A stretch of DNA of 64,000 bases from Colwellia ponticola (GTDB lineage: Bacteria > Pseudomonadota > Gammaproteobacteria > Enterobacterales > Alteromonadaceae), in NCBI RefSeq assembly GCF_005885605.1, contig NZ_SZVP01000002.1, positions 310,001 through 374,000 of the forward strand, given 5' to 3'. Below, piece after piece: positions 17,556 to 26,680 of the stretch. The position numbers and the translations under genes were made by a program. Every line of letters begins with the position of its first letter. Position 1 is the first letter of the stretch. The notes beneath the pieces were generated by a model, which was given only the letters and a program-made list of their open reading frames with translations, searched no databases and had not been told where the DNA came from.

Positions 17556-18644
17556 ATGTTTACCAATAAATTCAAAAAATTATTACTCACTACCTCATTA
17601 CTTGCCGCAACCAGTGTCGCGCAGGCAGGTTACGACATTGAATTAAGTGATGAAGATAAAATTTCATTCGGTGGTTATATCAAAGTAGATGCACGCTATG
17701 TTGATGGCGATGTCGCTTACAAGCCGTTTTGGACTGGTGCAGGTACTAAGCTTGCTCAAGATGCATCACAATTTAATATTTTTGCTAATGAAACACGCTT
17801 CAACATGAAATACACCCATGGCGATGTTATGGGCTTTATTGAAATGGATTTTTGGGGCGGTGGCGGTAACGAAATTGTTTCAAACTCGGCTAACCCTCGT
17901 ATTCGTCATGCCTTTATTAAGTATAAAGATGTGGTGGCAGGACAAACGTGGTCAACCTTTATGAATACCAGTGCTATTCCAGAGTCGGCTGACTTTGCTG
18001 GCGCCACGGTAGGCTTAGTCTTTATTCGTCAAGGCCAAGTTCGCTATACCATGGGTAACTTTCAAGTCGCCCTAGAAAACCCAGAAACCTGGGGCGGCGA
18101 TACCGCTAATGACAACGTACCTGATGTGGTTGCCCGTTATAACCTCAAAGGTGACTGGGGCTCTGTGTCATTTTCTGCTTTAGGTCGTCAAGTAAACTCT
18201 TGTGTTAAAGACTCTACGGATATGAATATCAATACAATGAACAACTGTGTGGATTCTAATTCTGAAACGGCAATTGGTGGTTCAATTGCCGGTCGTATTA
18301 ACACCATTGGTAAAGATGATTTTAGATTTCAATTTCATCAAGGTGAAGTAGGTCGTTATGTCGGGGTTGGCTTTACTAAAGATATGGTTGGTGAAAAAGT
18401 TGAAGAAACCACCGCTTACCTTGCTGCTTACCGCCATTACTGGAACGAAACATTACGCTCTACCGTACTTTATGGTTCAGCTAAAGCCGATGTTTCAGGG
18501 TTAGAGCGTAGCCAGTGGAGTATTAACATATTTGAAAACTTAACCAAGCAATTAGCGGTAGGTTTTGAAGTAGGGCAATTCAAAATAGACGAGCAAAACG
18601 CCGATTCGAATTATGCACAGCTAAGCATGCAATACGTGCTGTAA
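17556..18644 (+). CDS. DcaP-like outer-membrane porin
   Basis: A 362-residue outer-membrane beta-barrel protein with a signal peptide (residues 1-24, ending VAQA). The mature N-terminus (ISFGGYIKVDARY) and the motif QTWSTFMNTSAIPESADF match the DcaP-like trimeric porins, which pass small anionic solutes such as dicarboxylates. The C-terminus ends in alternating strands. It has a strong terminator after it and sits directly before a complete ABC importer, so it probably admits the same substrate across the outer membrane. Confidence 0.88.
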   Translation: MFTNKFKKLLLTTSLLAATSVAQAGYDIELSDEDKISFGGYIKVDARYVDGDVAYKPFWTGAGTKLAQDASQFNIFANETRFNMKYTHGDVMGFIEMDFWGGGGNEIVSNSANPRIRHAFIKYKDVVAGQTWSTFMNTSAIPESADFAGATVGLVFIRQGQVRYTMGNFQVALENPETWGGDTANDNVPDVVARYNLKGDWGSVSFSALGRQVNSCVKDSTDMNINTMNNCVDSNSETAIGGSIAGRINTIGKDDFRFQFHQGEVGRYVGVGFTKDMVGEKVEETTAYLAAYRHYWNETLRSTVLYGSAKADVSGLERSQWSINIFENLTKQLAVGFEVGQFKIDEQNADSNYAQLSMQYVL

Positions 18645-18693
18645 ATATTGTTTACTGTTTACACGTAACAATTCCCATTTTGTTGTTACGTTT

Positions 18694-18724
18694 TGAAGGG
18701 GGTGGACTCCCCCTTCTTTTTTTA
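18694..18724 (+). terminator. Strong GC-rich terminator after the porin gene
   Basis: GAAGGGGG pairs with CCCCCTTC around a short loop and is followed by a T-run. It lies about 50 bases after the porin stop and about 45 before the ABC transporter operon, so it probably limits read-through and lets the porin be made in excess of the transporter. Confidence 0.9.
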
Positions 18725-18771
18725 AATGCATTTTCTTCACATATATTTTTCATTAATTTAGGAGTGTGAGT

Positions 18772-19581
18772 ATGACTGAGTCAATACTCAAAGTAGAGCA
18801 TGTTTCATTAGCGTTCGGTGGCGTAAAAGCTTTAACTGACGTTAGCTTTGAAGTTCCCCGTGGCTCTGTATTTTCTATTATCGGGCCTAACGGTGCTGGT
18901 AAAACCTCCATGCTTAATTGCATTTCTGGGCGTTATCAACCTAATTCTGGCAACGTTATTTTTAATAATAAAAATGTCACTAATTTACGTCCTAACGACA
19001 GAGCTGATCTTGGTATGGGACGTACCTTTCAAAATTTAGCCTTATTTGGTCACATGTCGGTACTAGACAACATCATGGTTGGTCGTCATCACCTACTGAA
19101 CAATAACTGGTTAACAGGTCCTTTGTATTGGGCATCAAATGCACAAAAAGAAGAGCTTGCTCACCGTCGTTATGTTGAAGAAATTATTGATTTTTTAGAA
19201 ATATCTCACATCAGAAAATCGGTTGCAGGCACCTTGTCATACGGGTTACGTAAACGCGTTGAACTCGCACGTGCCATGGCATTAAAACCGGAATTAATTC
19301 TGCTTGATGAGCCAATGGCGGGGATGAATTTAGAAGAAAAAGAAGATATGGCGCGTTATATCCTCGACTTAAATGAAGAGTTTGGCATTACCGTGGTAAT
19401 GATTGAGCATGACATGGGCGTTGTTATGGATATTTCACATCAAGTGATGGTGCTCGATTTTGGTAAAAAACTCATGTCTGGTTTACCTGATGAAGTGATG
19501 GCTGATCCCCATGTGAAACGTGCTTATCTTGGTATCGAAGATGAAGAAATCAATAGCGAACAACAGCGGGAGGCGAGCTAA
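18772..19581 (+). CDS. livG: Branched-chain-type ABC transporter ATP-binding protein (LivG-like)
   Basis: One of two ATPases of a LIV-family importer. The 269-residue protein shows Walker A GPNGAGKTS, the family signature LSYGLRKRVELA, Walker B LILLDEPMAGMN and the switch histidine in MIEHDM. The LivG-specific insertion with LLNNNWLTGPLYW lies between Walker A and the signature. The ATG is chosen over an upstream GTG because AGGAG precedes it by seven bases. Its stop codon overlaps the start of the acyl-CoA synthetase gene. Substrate specificity comes from the binding protein and is unknown. Confidence 0.94.
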   Translation: MTESILKVEHVSLAFGGVKALTDVSFEVPRGSVFSIIGPNGAGKTSMLNCISGRYQPNSGNVIFNNKNVTNLRPNDRADLGMGRTFQNLALFGHMSVLDNIMVGRHHLLNNNWLTGPLYWASNAQKEELAHRRYVEEIIDFLEISHIRKSVAGTLSYGLRKRVELARAMALKPELILLDEPMAGMNLEEKEDMARYILDLNEEFGITVVMIEHDMGVVMDISHQVMVLDFGKKLMSGLPDEVMADPHVKRAYLGIEDEEINSEQQREAS

Positions 19582-21563
19582 TGGCTAACTTACAAGCAGT
19601 AACAAAAGATTATGAAATGGGTGCGCTTGACACCTTCCCCAAAATTCTCAGGCATAACGCCAATAACTGGCCTAACGATATTGCCATGCGTGAAAAAGAG
19701 TTTGGTATTTGGAATGAGTTTACCTGGCAAGACTATAACAACCGCGTTAAATGGTTATCACTGGCATTAGTTAAGCTTGGGGTAAACCAAAAAGACGCAA
19801 TTGCTTTATTAGGTGATAACCGACCTGAATGGGTGTGGGGTGAAGTTGCTGCGCATGCAATGGGGTGTTACTCCATTGGCATTTTCCAAGACTCGTTACA
19901 TGAAGAAGTGGTTTATTTACTCAATAAAAGTAATGCCACTGTGGTTATTGCTGAAGATGAAGAGCAATGCGATAAATTGCTTGAGCTAGGTGAAGACATT
20001 GATACGGTAAAAATTATTGTTTATTGCGACCCACGCGGTATGCGTAAATATGACGATAAACGCTTAATTAGTATTGAAGATATATATAAGCAAGGCCAAG
20101 CAATAGAAAAAGCATCGCCTGATTTATACAACCATTATGTTGACGCTACGCATGCCGATGAAACCGCTATTTACTGTACTACCTCCGGCACTACGTCAAA
20201 GCCTAAAATAGCCTTTTTAGCGGGGGGAAATTTTGTTAAGCACTGTAGCTCTTACTTACGTGCTGATCCTCGCCAGGCAGGCGATAACTATGTGTCGGTA
20301 TTACCACTGCCATGGATCATGGAGCAAGTGTACGCCGTTGGCCAAGCGTTAATTGCCCGTCAAATAGTAAACTTTGTTGAAGGTCAAGAAACCTTAATGG
20401 CCGATTTACGCGAAATAGGTCCCAACTTTGTGTTACTTGCGCCACGCGTATGGGAAGGCATTTTAGCCGACGTTAAAGCTCGCATGATGGACTCAACGCC
20501 ACTAAAACAAAAGTTATTTGATTATGCTTTTGCCATTGCTGAAAAAGCTCAACTAGAAGGAAAACGCTCAACCTTTGCCAATTTTTTACTGATGAACGCC
20601 TTAAAAGATAGGTTAGGTTTTACTAATTTAAAATCAGCAGCCACGGGTGGGGCAGCAATGGGACCCGATACGTTTAGGTTCTTTCAAACGATAGGTGTAC
20701 CACTGCGACAACTTTATGGTCAAACCGAGTTATGTGGCGCATACACAGTACATAATGAAAATGATGTTGATTACGACAGTGTTGGCGTTGCTTTTGATAG
20801 CGCTGAAGTCAAAGTCATTAATACTGATAAAGCTGGCGTTGGAGAGGTTATTGCTAAAACAGTCGGTATGTTTACTGGCTATTTAGATAATCAAGCTGCC
20901 TATGATGAAGATGTTATTGATGGTTGGATGCACACGGGTGATGCCGGGTATTTTAAGCCCTCAGGACATTTGGTCATTATTGACCGCATTAAAGATTTAG
21001 CCAAAACCAGTAATGGTGTGCAGTACTCACCACAGTACATTGAAAACAAATTGAAATTCTCATCTTTTATTGGTGAAGCCGTTATTTTAGGTAAAGACAA
21101 ACCTTACTTAAGCGCCATTATTTGTATTCGTTTTTCCATTGTTTCTAAGTGGGCAGAGCAACAAGGTTACGGCTTTACTAACTACACCAGTTTGTCAGCG
21201 TTGCCACAAGTGTATGACAAGCTCACTGAAGAAGTTGAAAAAGTGAATGCGACCTTACCTGATGCACAAAAAATCAATAAATTCATTTTACTTTACAAAG
21301 AGCTTGATGCCGATGACGGCGAATTAACCCGTACCCGTAAAGTACGACGTACGGTTATTGCTGATAAGTATGGTGACATTATTGACTCTATTTATGACAA
21401 CCAACCTATGGTTGATATTGATACCGTGATCACCTTCCAAGACGGTGGCAGCTCACGTATTCAAACACAACTTAAAGTGGCTACTGTCATTGAGGGTAAT
21501 GCTGAAACTAACGGTGATAGTTATTCATCAACCAGTAATCAACATCAGAGGAAAGCATCATGA
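19581..21563 (+). CDS. AMP-forming acyl-CoA synthetase (FadD/ACSBG-like)
   Basis: A 660-residue adenylate-forming ligase embedded in the ABC transporter operon, overlapping livG by one base and livH by four. The AMP-binding P-loop is TAIYCTTSGTTSKPK, an unusual version of the usual TSGTTGKPK with Ser replacing Gly before Lys-Pro. Other motifs are YGQTE and GWMHTGDAGYF, followed by the hinge IIDRIKD. The length and the C-terminal ELTRTRKVRR fit the long-chain group of eukaryote-like (ACSBG) enzymes. It probably activates the imported acid as its CoA thioester. The true substrate is not readable. Confidence 0.9.
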   Translation: MANLQAVTKDYEMGALDTFPKILRHNANNWPNDIAMREKEFGIWNEFTWQDYNNRVKWLSLALVKLGVNQKDAIALLGDNRPEWVWGEVAAHAMGCYSIGIFQDSLHEEVVYLLNKSNATVVIAEDEEQCDKLLELGEDIDTVKIIVYCDPRGMRKYDDKRLISIEDIYKQGQAIEKASPDLYNHYVDATHADETAIYCTTSGTTSKPKIAFLAGGNFVKHCSSYLRADPRQAGDNYVSVLPLPWIMEQVYAVGQALIARQIVNFVEGQETLMADLREIGPNFVLLAPRVWEGILADVKARMMDSTPLKQKLFDYAFAIAEKAQLEGKRSTFANFLLMNALKDRLGFTNLKSAATGGAAMGPDTFRFFQTIGVPLRQLYGQTELCGAYTVHNENDVDYDSVGVAFDSAEVKVINTDKAGVGEVIAKTVGMFTGYLDNQAAYDEDVIDGWMHTGDAGYFKPSGHLVIIDRIKDLAKTSNGVQYSPQYIENKLKFSSFIGEAVILGKDKPYLSAIICIRFSIVSKWAEQQGYGFTNYTSLSALPQVYDKLTEEVEKVNATLPDAQKINKFILLYKELDADDGELTRTRKVRRTVIADKYGDIIDSIYDNQPMVDIDTVITFQDGGSSRIQTQLKVATVIEGNAETNGDSYSSTSNQHQRKAS

Positions 21564-22453
21564 ATTTTGAACTCTTAACGCAATTAATTATCAATGGCCT
21601 CATTGTTGGTTTGTTATACGGTGTTATTGGTATGTGTTTTGTGTTGGTTTATAAATCAACACAAATCGTTAACTTCGCTCAAGGTGAGTTTTTGCTTATT
21701 GGCGCTTGGGTTTGTTGGGCATCACTTATTTACTTAGAACTGCCATTCTTTCTAGGTTTCATCTTGTCACTGGTGTTTATGGCAGGTTTTGGCGTGCTTT
21801 TGCAAATGATAGTACTACGTCCAATGATTGGTGAGCCCATTATCTCAGTGATCATGGTCACTATCGGTCTGTCTATTTTCTTCCAAGCGTTAATGAAATG
21901 GATATTTGGTGTGTCACCTCAAAGCTACCCGCAAGTATTTGATGATCAATCCATTAGCCTCTTAGGGTTAAATATAGAAATGGCCTACTTAATGAGTACC
22001 GTGATTGCGTTAATCATTATGGTCGCGTTCTACTTATTCTTTAAACACTCTAAACACGGTTTAGCCATGAGAGCGACTGCTTTTGACCAACAAGTGTCGC
22101 AAAGTTTAGGCATATCCGTTAAGCATGTTTTTGCGATGAGTTGGGGTATTGCGGCTACTGTTTCAGCAACCGCAGGCATAGTGTTAGGTATGGTTAATGG
22201 GGTATCAGATTCACTGTCTATTATGGGGATTAAAGTATTCCCAGCGGTAATCCTTGGCGGCTTAGACTCCATTGTTGGCGCTATTGTTGGCGGTATTATT
22301 ATCGGTGTCTTAGAGAACGTTGCTGAGTTTTTTGATAGCCAATACCTACACATCGGCAACATGTACGACATTGCACCATTTTACGTGCTGTTAATTATTC
22401 TTTGGTTCAAACCGTACGGCTTATTTGGCACTAAAGACATTGAGCGCATATAG
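21560..22453 (+). CDS. livH: Branched-chain-type ABC transporter permease (LivH-like)
   Basis: A 297-residue integral membrane protein with about eight hydrophobic segments. Its start LIINGLIVGLLYGVIGMCFVLVYKST, in parts, and IVNFAQGEFLLIGAW are hallmarks of LivH permeases, as is VFPAVILGGLDSIVGAIVGG towards the C-terminus, which contacts the ATPase. It pairs with the LivM-like permease encoded next. The start overlaps the synthetase stop by four bases, so translation is probably coupled. Confidence 0.94.
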   Translation: MNFELLTQLIINGLIVGLLYGVIGMCFVLVYKSTQIVNFAQGEFLLIGAWVCWASLIYLELPFFLGFILSLVFMAGFGVLLQMIVLRPMIGEPIISVIMVTIGLSIFFQALMKWIFGVSPQSYPQVFDDQSISLLGLNIEMAYLMSTVIALIIMVAFYLFFKHSKHGLAMRATAFDQQVSQSLGISVKHVFAMSWGIAATVSATAGIVLGMVNGVSDSLSIMGIKVFPAVILGGLDSIVGAIVGGIIIGVLENVAEFFDSQYLHIGNMYDIAPFYVLLIILWFKPYGLFGTKDIERI

Positions 22454-22469
22454 CATGACATGTTTACTT

Positions 22470-22541
22470 GTAGGTCGGTACTTGTCGATCGAGCGTTATG
22501 CCGTCAATAAGCAAAACTGATGGGCGAAAGCCCAACCTACA
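22470..22541. repeat. Single palindromic REP/MITE-like element within the operon
   Basis: The segment begins GTAGGTCGG and ends CCCAACCTAC, so it is bounded by the same inverted ends as the larger repeat arrays elsewhere in the window. Internally it carries GATGGGCGAAAGCCCAACC. It lies in the gap between the livH and livM genes, where a transcript hairpin could affect the ratio of the two products. Confidence 0.7.
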
Positions 22542-22576
22542 ACACAGATAAAACGAACAATTATTAGGAGTGACTT

Positions 22577-23650
22577 ATGTCTAGTTTATCAATGCGTCCG
22601 TGCGGAGACTTTCGTACTAGCTACAAACAAGATAATACAATTTTTGAAACAAAAACTATTCGTTGGGTAACTATTTTTACCATCATTGCGCTGTGCTTTG
22701 CGCCTATGCTTGTTGATGGCTATTTTATTACCCTGCTTATTCAAATCTCATACTTAGGTATTGCTGCGCTTGGCTTAAATATTTTAGTGGGTTATACCGG
22801 GCAAATATCGTTAGGTCATGGTGCTTTCTTTGGCTTTGGCGCTTTCGCTTCGGCTTGGCTAAACACCAGCTTTAATATTCCTGTGCTGCTTTGTATTCCG
22901 CTAGCAGGCTTTTTAACCATGGGGGTTGGCATGATGTTTGGTGCGCCAGCTGCTCGTATTAAAGGCTTGTATTTAGCTATCGCAACCTTAGCCTCGCAAT
23001 TTATTATTGAAGATTTTTTTGCTCGTGCAGAGTGGTTTTCAGGTGGTGCCTCAGGGTCAATGGCCAACCCAGTAAGCTTATTTGGTTTTGATTTTAATAC
23101 CGACCAAAGCTTTTACTACGTGGCGCTATTTGCCTTAGTATTTATGTTTATTTGGGGTTGTAATTTGATGCGCAGTCGCGATGGTCGTGCCTTTATTGCC
23201 GTGCGAGATCATTACTTATCGGCTGAAATTATGGGCGTTAAACTCAATAAATACCGTTTACTTTCTTTTGGTATTTCGTCTTTTTATGCCGGTATTGGTG
23301 GCGCGCTATATGCCCATTACTTAGGTTATGTATCGGCTGAAGGTTTCACTATTATGATGTCTATTCAGTTTTTAGCGATGATCATCATTGGTGGCTTAGG
23401 GTCAATAAAAGGCACCTTAATGGGCGTTATCTTTATGGTGTTTTTACCTGAAGTGTTAGCCAGTGGTGTAGGGCTAATGAAAATGACGGATTGGGGTAAT
23501 ATTCCTATGGTGGTTGATGGCTTAGCTTATATCAAAGAAATGGCCATTGGCGTGGTGATTATCTGTTTCTTAATTTTTGAACCAGAAGGCTTGTCACATC
23601 GTTGGACACAAATAAAAAATTATTGGAAATTCTACCCATTTGCTTACTAA
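22577..23650 (+). CDS. livM: Branched-chain-type ABC transporter permease (LivM-like)
   Basis: A 357-residue membrane protein with the LivM core: GLNILVGYTGQISLGHGAFFGFGAFASA (in parts), FGAPAARIKGLYLAIATLA and the long loop with SRDGRAFIAVRDHYLSAEIMGV. AGGAG lies eight bases before the ATG. The start is separated from livH by 123 bases that contain a palindromic repeat. A N-terminal tail of about 30 polar residues precedes the first membrane helix. It forms the permease dimer with LivH. Confidence 0.94.
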   Translation: MSSLSMRPCGDFRTSYKQDNTIFETKTIRWVTIFTIIALCFAPMLVDGYFITLLIQISYLGIAALGLNILVGYTGQISLGHGAFFGFGAFASAWLNTSFNIPVLLCIPLAGFLTMGVGMMFGAPAARIKGLYLAIATLASQFIIEDFFARAEWFSGGASGSMANPVSLFGFDFNTDQSFYYVALFALVFMFIWGCNLMRSRDGRAFIAVRDHYLSAEIMGVKLNKYRLLSFGISSFYAGIGGALYAHYLGYVSAEGFTIMMSIQFLAMIIIGGLGSIKGTLMGVIFMVFLPEVLASGVGLMKMTDWGNIPMVVDGLAYIKEMAIGVVIICFLIFEPEGLSHRWTQIKNYWKFYPFAY

Positions 23651-23709
23651 GCCCTTTAATAAAAAATACGTTAATTAAAGTGTTTAGTAAATGAACGGTG
23701 AATAAAGCG

Positions 23710-23738
23710 CAGTTACTCAGCATAATGCTAGGTAACTG
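23710..23738 (+). promoter_or_regulatory. Intercistronic stem-loop before the binding-protein gene
   Basis: A near-perfect 29-base palindrome: CAGTTAC pairs with GTAACTG and AGCAT pairs with ATGCT. It lies 60 bases after livM and 80 before the substrate-binding-protein gene, with no T-run. Such hairpins commonly stabilise or segment operon transcripts so that the binding protein is made in excess. Confidence 0.55.
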
Positions 23739-23818
23739 CAACAAGAACATAAACATAAAAATAATACAGCTACCCAGTTATTTACATGGGTACTACATAA
23801 AAATTGAGGAATGTTCAA

Positions 23819-25078
23819 ATGAATAGCATTAAACATAAAAAATTATTACTAAGTTCAATTACTACCTGTATAGCGTTAAGTTTTACTAGCCATGTACAAG
23901 CACAAGACTCTGTTTTTGTCGGCCACTTAGCCGACATGTCAGGTCCTACCGCGTTTGTAGGAAAAAACTATGCCAATGGTGTTCGTGACTCCCTTGCTTA
24001 TATCAATGCCCATGGCGGCATTAACGGCACTAAGCTTGAATCTGAAACAATCGATTACGCCTATAAAGTACCCCAAGCCATTGCCGCTTATAAAAAATGG
24101 AAATCACGCAACAACATGGTAGCAATGCAAGGTTGGGGCACTGCCGATACCGAAGCGTTAATCTCGTTTGTAGCGCGTGACAAAACACCGGTTTTCTCTG
24201 CCTCTTATTCAGGACATTTAACAGACCCTACCGGTAAAAACCCCCATACCAAAAAGCCAGCGCCTTATAACTTTTTTTATGGTGCATCTTACTCTGATGC
24301 CTGTCGTGGCTTAGTGCAATGGGCCGCAGAAGACTGGAAAAACAAAGGCGGTCAAGGCAAGCCTAAATTTACTCATATAGGTGCTAATCATCCTTTCCCT
24401 AATGCCCCTAAAGAAGCCTGTGCTGAATATGCCCAAGAGTTAGGTTTTAACGTGTTACCACCGGTAGTTATTTCAATGAAACCCGGTGATTTTAAAGCAC
24501 AATGTTTAAGTATTAAAAGCTCAGAGTCAAACTACGGTTATATTGGTAACTTAGGTGGCTCAGTACAATCGTTAGTTAAATCGTGTAATACCGTCGGTGT
24601 TGATATTCAATTTATGTCAAACATTTGGGGCGGCGATAAAGACGTATTTCAGGCGGCTGGTGAGGGTATTAAAGATTATATTTTCCCAACCATGACCCCA
24701 TTTTGGAATGACGATGTCCCTGGCATGAAACTTGTCCACGAAATTTCAAAAATGTCAGATAGCTCAGGCGAAGAAGAGCGCGTTCATCATTACATTCGTG
24801 GTGTTTGTTCAACCTATTTTATGAAAGAAGCAATGGAGTGGGCTAAAGAAAATGGCGGCATTACCGGTGAAAACATTAAAAAAGGCATGTACGTGCATAA
24901 AAACTGGGTACCTAAAGGGTTAGAAGGTGTTTGTTTAGCGGCGAACTGGACTGTTGAAGATCATCGCGGTATCAACCAAATTAATATTTATAAAGGTAAC
25001 TATAACGAGGGCGATATTAAAATTGACAAAGTATCAGAAGTAACGCTGAAGCGTCGTGATGACTGGTTAGGTTATTAA
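23819..25078 (+). CDS. Periplasmic substrate-binding protein of the LIV-type ABC importer
   Basis: A 419-residue protein with a signal peptide (residues 1-28, ending SHVQA) and a type 1 periplasmic-binding fold: VGHLADMSGPTAFVGKNYANGV, in parts, then INGTKLESETIDY and TPVFSASYSGH. The start ATG is chosen because GAGGA lies eight bases before it. It is longer than classical LivJ (about 345 residues) and belongs to the large group that binds substrates other than amino acids, including aromatic or fatty acids. Specificity is not deducible. It is bracketed by two stem-loops. Confidence 0.92.
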   Translation: MNSIKHKKLLLSSITTCIALSFTSHVQAQDSVFVGHLADMSGPTAFVGKNYANGVRDSLAYINAHGGINGTKLESETIDYAYKVPQAIAAYKKWKSRNNMVAMQGWGTADTEALISFVARDKTPVFSASYSGHLTDPTGKNPHTKKPAPYNFFYGASYSDACRGLVQWAAEDWKNKGGQGKPKFTHIGANHPFPNAPKEACAEYAQELGFNVLPPVVISMKPGDFKAQCLSIKSSESNYGYIGNLGGSVQSLVKSCNTVGVDIQFMSNIWGGDKDVFQAAGEGIKDYIFPTMTPFWNDDVPGMKLVHEISKMSDSSGEEERVHHYIRGVCSTYFMKEAMEWAKENGGITGENIKKGMYVHKNWVPKGLEGVCLAANWTVEDHRGINQINIYKGNYNEGDIKIDKVSEVTLKRRDDWLGY

Positions 25079-25092
25079 TTCTTGTTATTAAT

Positions 25093-25117
25093 ACAGTGGC
25101 GGCATTGTCGCCGCTGT
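25093..25117 (+). promoter_or_regulatory. Stem-loop after the binding-protein gene
   Basis: ACAGTGGCG pairs with CGCCGCTGT, including one G-U pair, around a seven-base loop. No T-run follows, so it is more likely an mRNA-stabilising or partial-termination structure than a full terminator. It separates the binding-protein gene from livF. Confidence 0.55.
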
Positions 25118-25159
25118 AGTGCTAATAAGCAGATATAAATTTCAACGGAGTATTTAGTT

Positions 25160-25981
25160 ATGTCACAGGCGGCAGTAAAAATTCAAACAGCTTCACCTAT
25201 GTTATCGGTTAACAATATTGAAGTGGTGTATGACGAAGTTATTCAAGTACTTCGTGGTGTGTCTTTAGACGTACCCGAAGGAGAGGTGGTCACTTTACTT
25301 GGCCCTAATGGCGCAGGTAAATCAACCACATTAAAAGCTATTTCAGGTTTGTTGCGTAGTGAATATGGTGAAGTGACCAAAGGTGACATTACCTTTATGG
25401 GCGAGCGCATTGATAAAAAAAATGCTGAAGATGTGGTACGCAGTGGACTGTTTCAGGTTATGGAAGGTCGACGTATTATTGAAGACATGACCTCAATTGA
25501 AAATCTAAAGCTGGGCGCTTACACCCGTAATGACTCACAAATAAATCAAGATTTGGAAATGGTTTTTAATTACTTTCCGCGCTTAAAAGAACGTACCGGT
25601 TTAGCCGGGTATTTATCGGGCGGTGAGCAACAAATGCTTGCTATAGGTAGAGCATTAATGGCGCGTCCTAAAATGATTTGTTTAGACGAACCCTCAATGG
25701 GCTTGTCACCGTTATTAGTCAAAGAAGTGTTTGGTATTATTAAAAAGATCAACCAAGACCAAGGTATTACCATGCTACTTGTTGAGCAAAATGCCAATTA
25801 CGCCATTAAAGCCGCGGACTATGGTTATATTATGGAATCGGGAAAAATAGTGCTTGATGGCACGCAAGAACAGTTACTCAATAATGAAGATGTTAAAGAG
25901 TTTTACTTAGGTGGTGGCAACGAAGAGCGTAAAAGTTTTAAAAACTTAAAATCGTATAAACGCCGTAAACGTTGGTTATAA
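25160..25981 (+). CDS. livF: Branched-chain-type ABC transporter ATP-binding protein (LivF-like)
   Basis: The second ATPase of the importer. The 273 residues contain Walker A GPNGAGKST, signature LSGGEQQMLAIGRALM, Walker B MICLDEPSMGLSP and the switch region LVEQN, all typical of LivF. The C-terminus carries a basic tail of about 20 residues (KSYKRRKRW) not usual in LivF. A good ribosome-binding site (ACGGAG) precedes the ATG. It is the last gene of the transporter block before a large repeat array. Confidence 0.93.
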   Translation: MSQAAVKIQTASPMLSVNNIEVVYDEVIQVLRGVSLDVPEGEVVTLLGPNGAGKSTTLKAISGLLRSEYGEVTKGDITFMGERIDKKNAEDVVRSGLFQVMEGRRIIEDMTSIENLKLGAYTRNDSQINQDLEMVFNYFPRLKERTGLAGYLSGGEQQMLAIGRALMARPKMICLDEPSMGLSPLLVKEVFGIIKKINQDQGITMLLVEQNANYAIKAADYGYIMESGKIVLDGTQEQLLNNEDVKEFYLGGGNEERKSFKNLKSYKRRKRWL

Positions 25982-26083
25982 GTTTGTGCATTTCAATAGA
26001 TGGCCATTTCACTTGATTTTGTTATCGAACTTCTAAAACTCAAACGAACTGGCGGCTTGCTGAAAAGCACATAATATTTTTTC

Positions 26084-26638
26084 GTAGGTTGGGCTTTAGC
26101 CCATCAGCTTTTGTCATTATTGCAGCGGATACATTTGACGGCCTCAAGGCCGACCTACATAAGATCGTCACCCTGAATTTATTTCAGGGTCAGTATGACG
26201 TAGATGTAGGTATGTAGGTTGGGCTTTAGCCCATCAGCTTTTGTCATTATTGCAGTGAAGAAATTTGACGGCCTCAAGGCCGACCTACATAAGATCGTCA
26301 CCCTGAATTTATTTCAGGGTCAGTATGACGTAGATGTAGGTATGTCGGTTGGGCTTTAGCCCATCAGCTTTTGTCATTATTGCAGTGTAGAAATTTGACG
26401 GCCTCAAGGCCGATCTACATAAGATCGTCACCCTGAATTTATTTCAGGGTCAGTATGACGTAGATGTAGATGTAGGTTGGGCTTTAGCCCATCAGCTTTT
26501 GTCATTATTGCAGTGTAGAAATTTGACGGCCTCAAGGCCGACCTACATAAGATCGTCACCCTGAATTTATTTCAGGGTCAGTATGACGTAGATGTAGGTA
26601 TGTAGGTATGTAGGTTGGGCTTTAGCCCATCAGATTTT
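26084..26638. repeat. Tandem array of about 130-base palindromic repeats (four and a part)
   Basis: Successive copies begin with GTAGGTTGGG at 26084, 26214, 26344 (as GTCGGTTGGG), 26472 and 26610, so the period is 130, 130, 128 and 138 bases. Each unit contains three small hairpins: GGGCTTTAGCCC, GGCCTCAAGGCC with flanks, and CCCTGAATTTATTTCAGGG. The last copy is truncated 43 bases before the PaaK-like gene. The rest of the gap from 25982 has no open frame. This resembles REP/REPIN or MITE families spread by a RAYT transposase, which is not in the window. Confidence 0.9.
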
Positions 26639-26680
26639 GTTTTATTTATCAATAACATAATTTTTAATTATCGAGTCCCC

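Noticed and set aside
26084..26638. CRISPR array
   Set aside because: The units are 130 bases with no unique spacers between short repeats, and no cas genes are nearby.
26615..26680. N-terminal extension of the PaaK-like ligase into the repeat
   Set aside because: The extra 22 residues are encoded by repeat sequence and do not match the family start. The ATG at 26681 gives the normal length.
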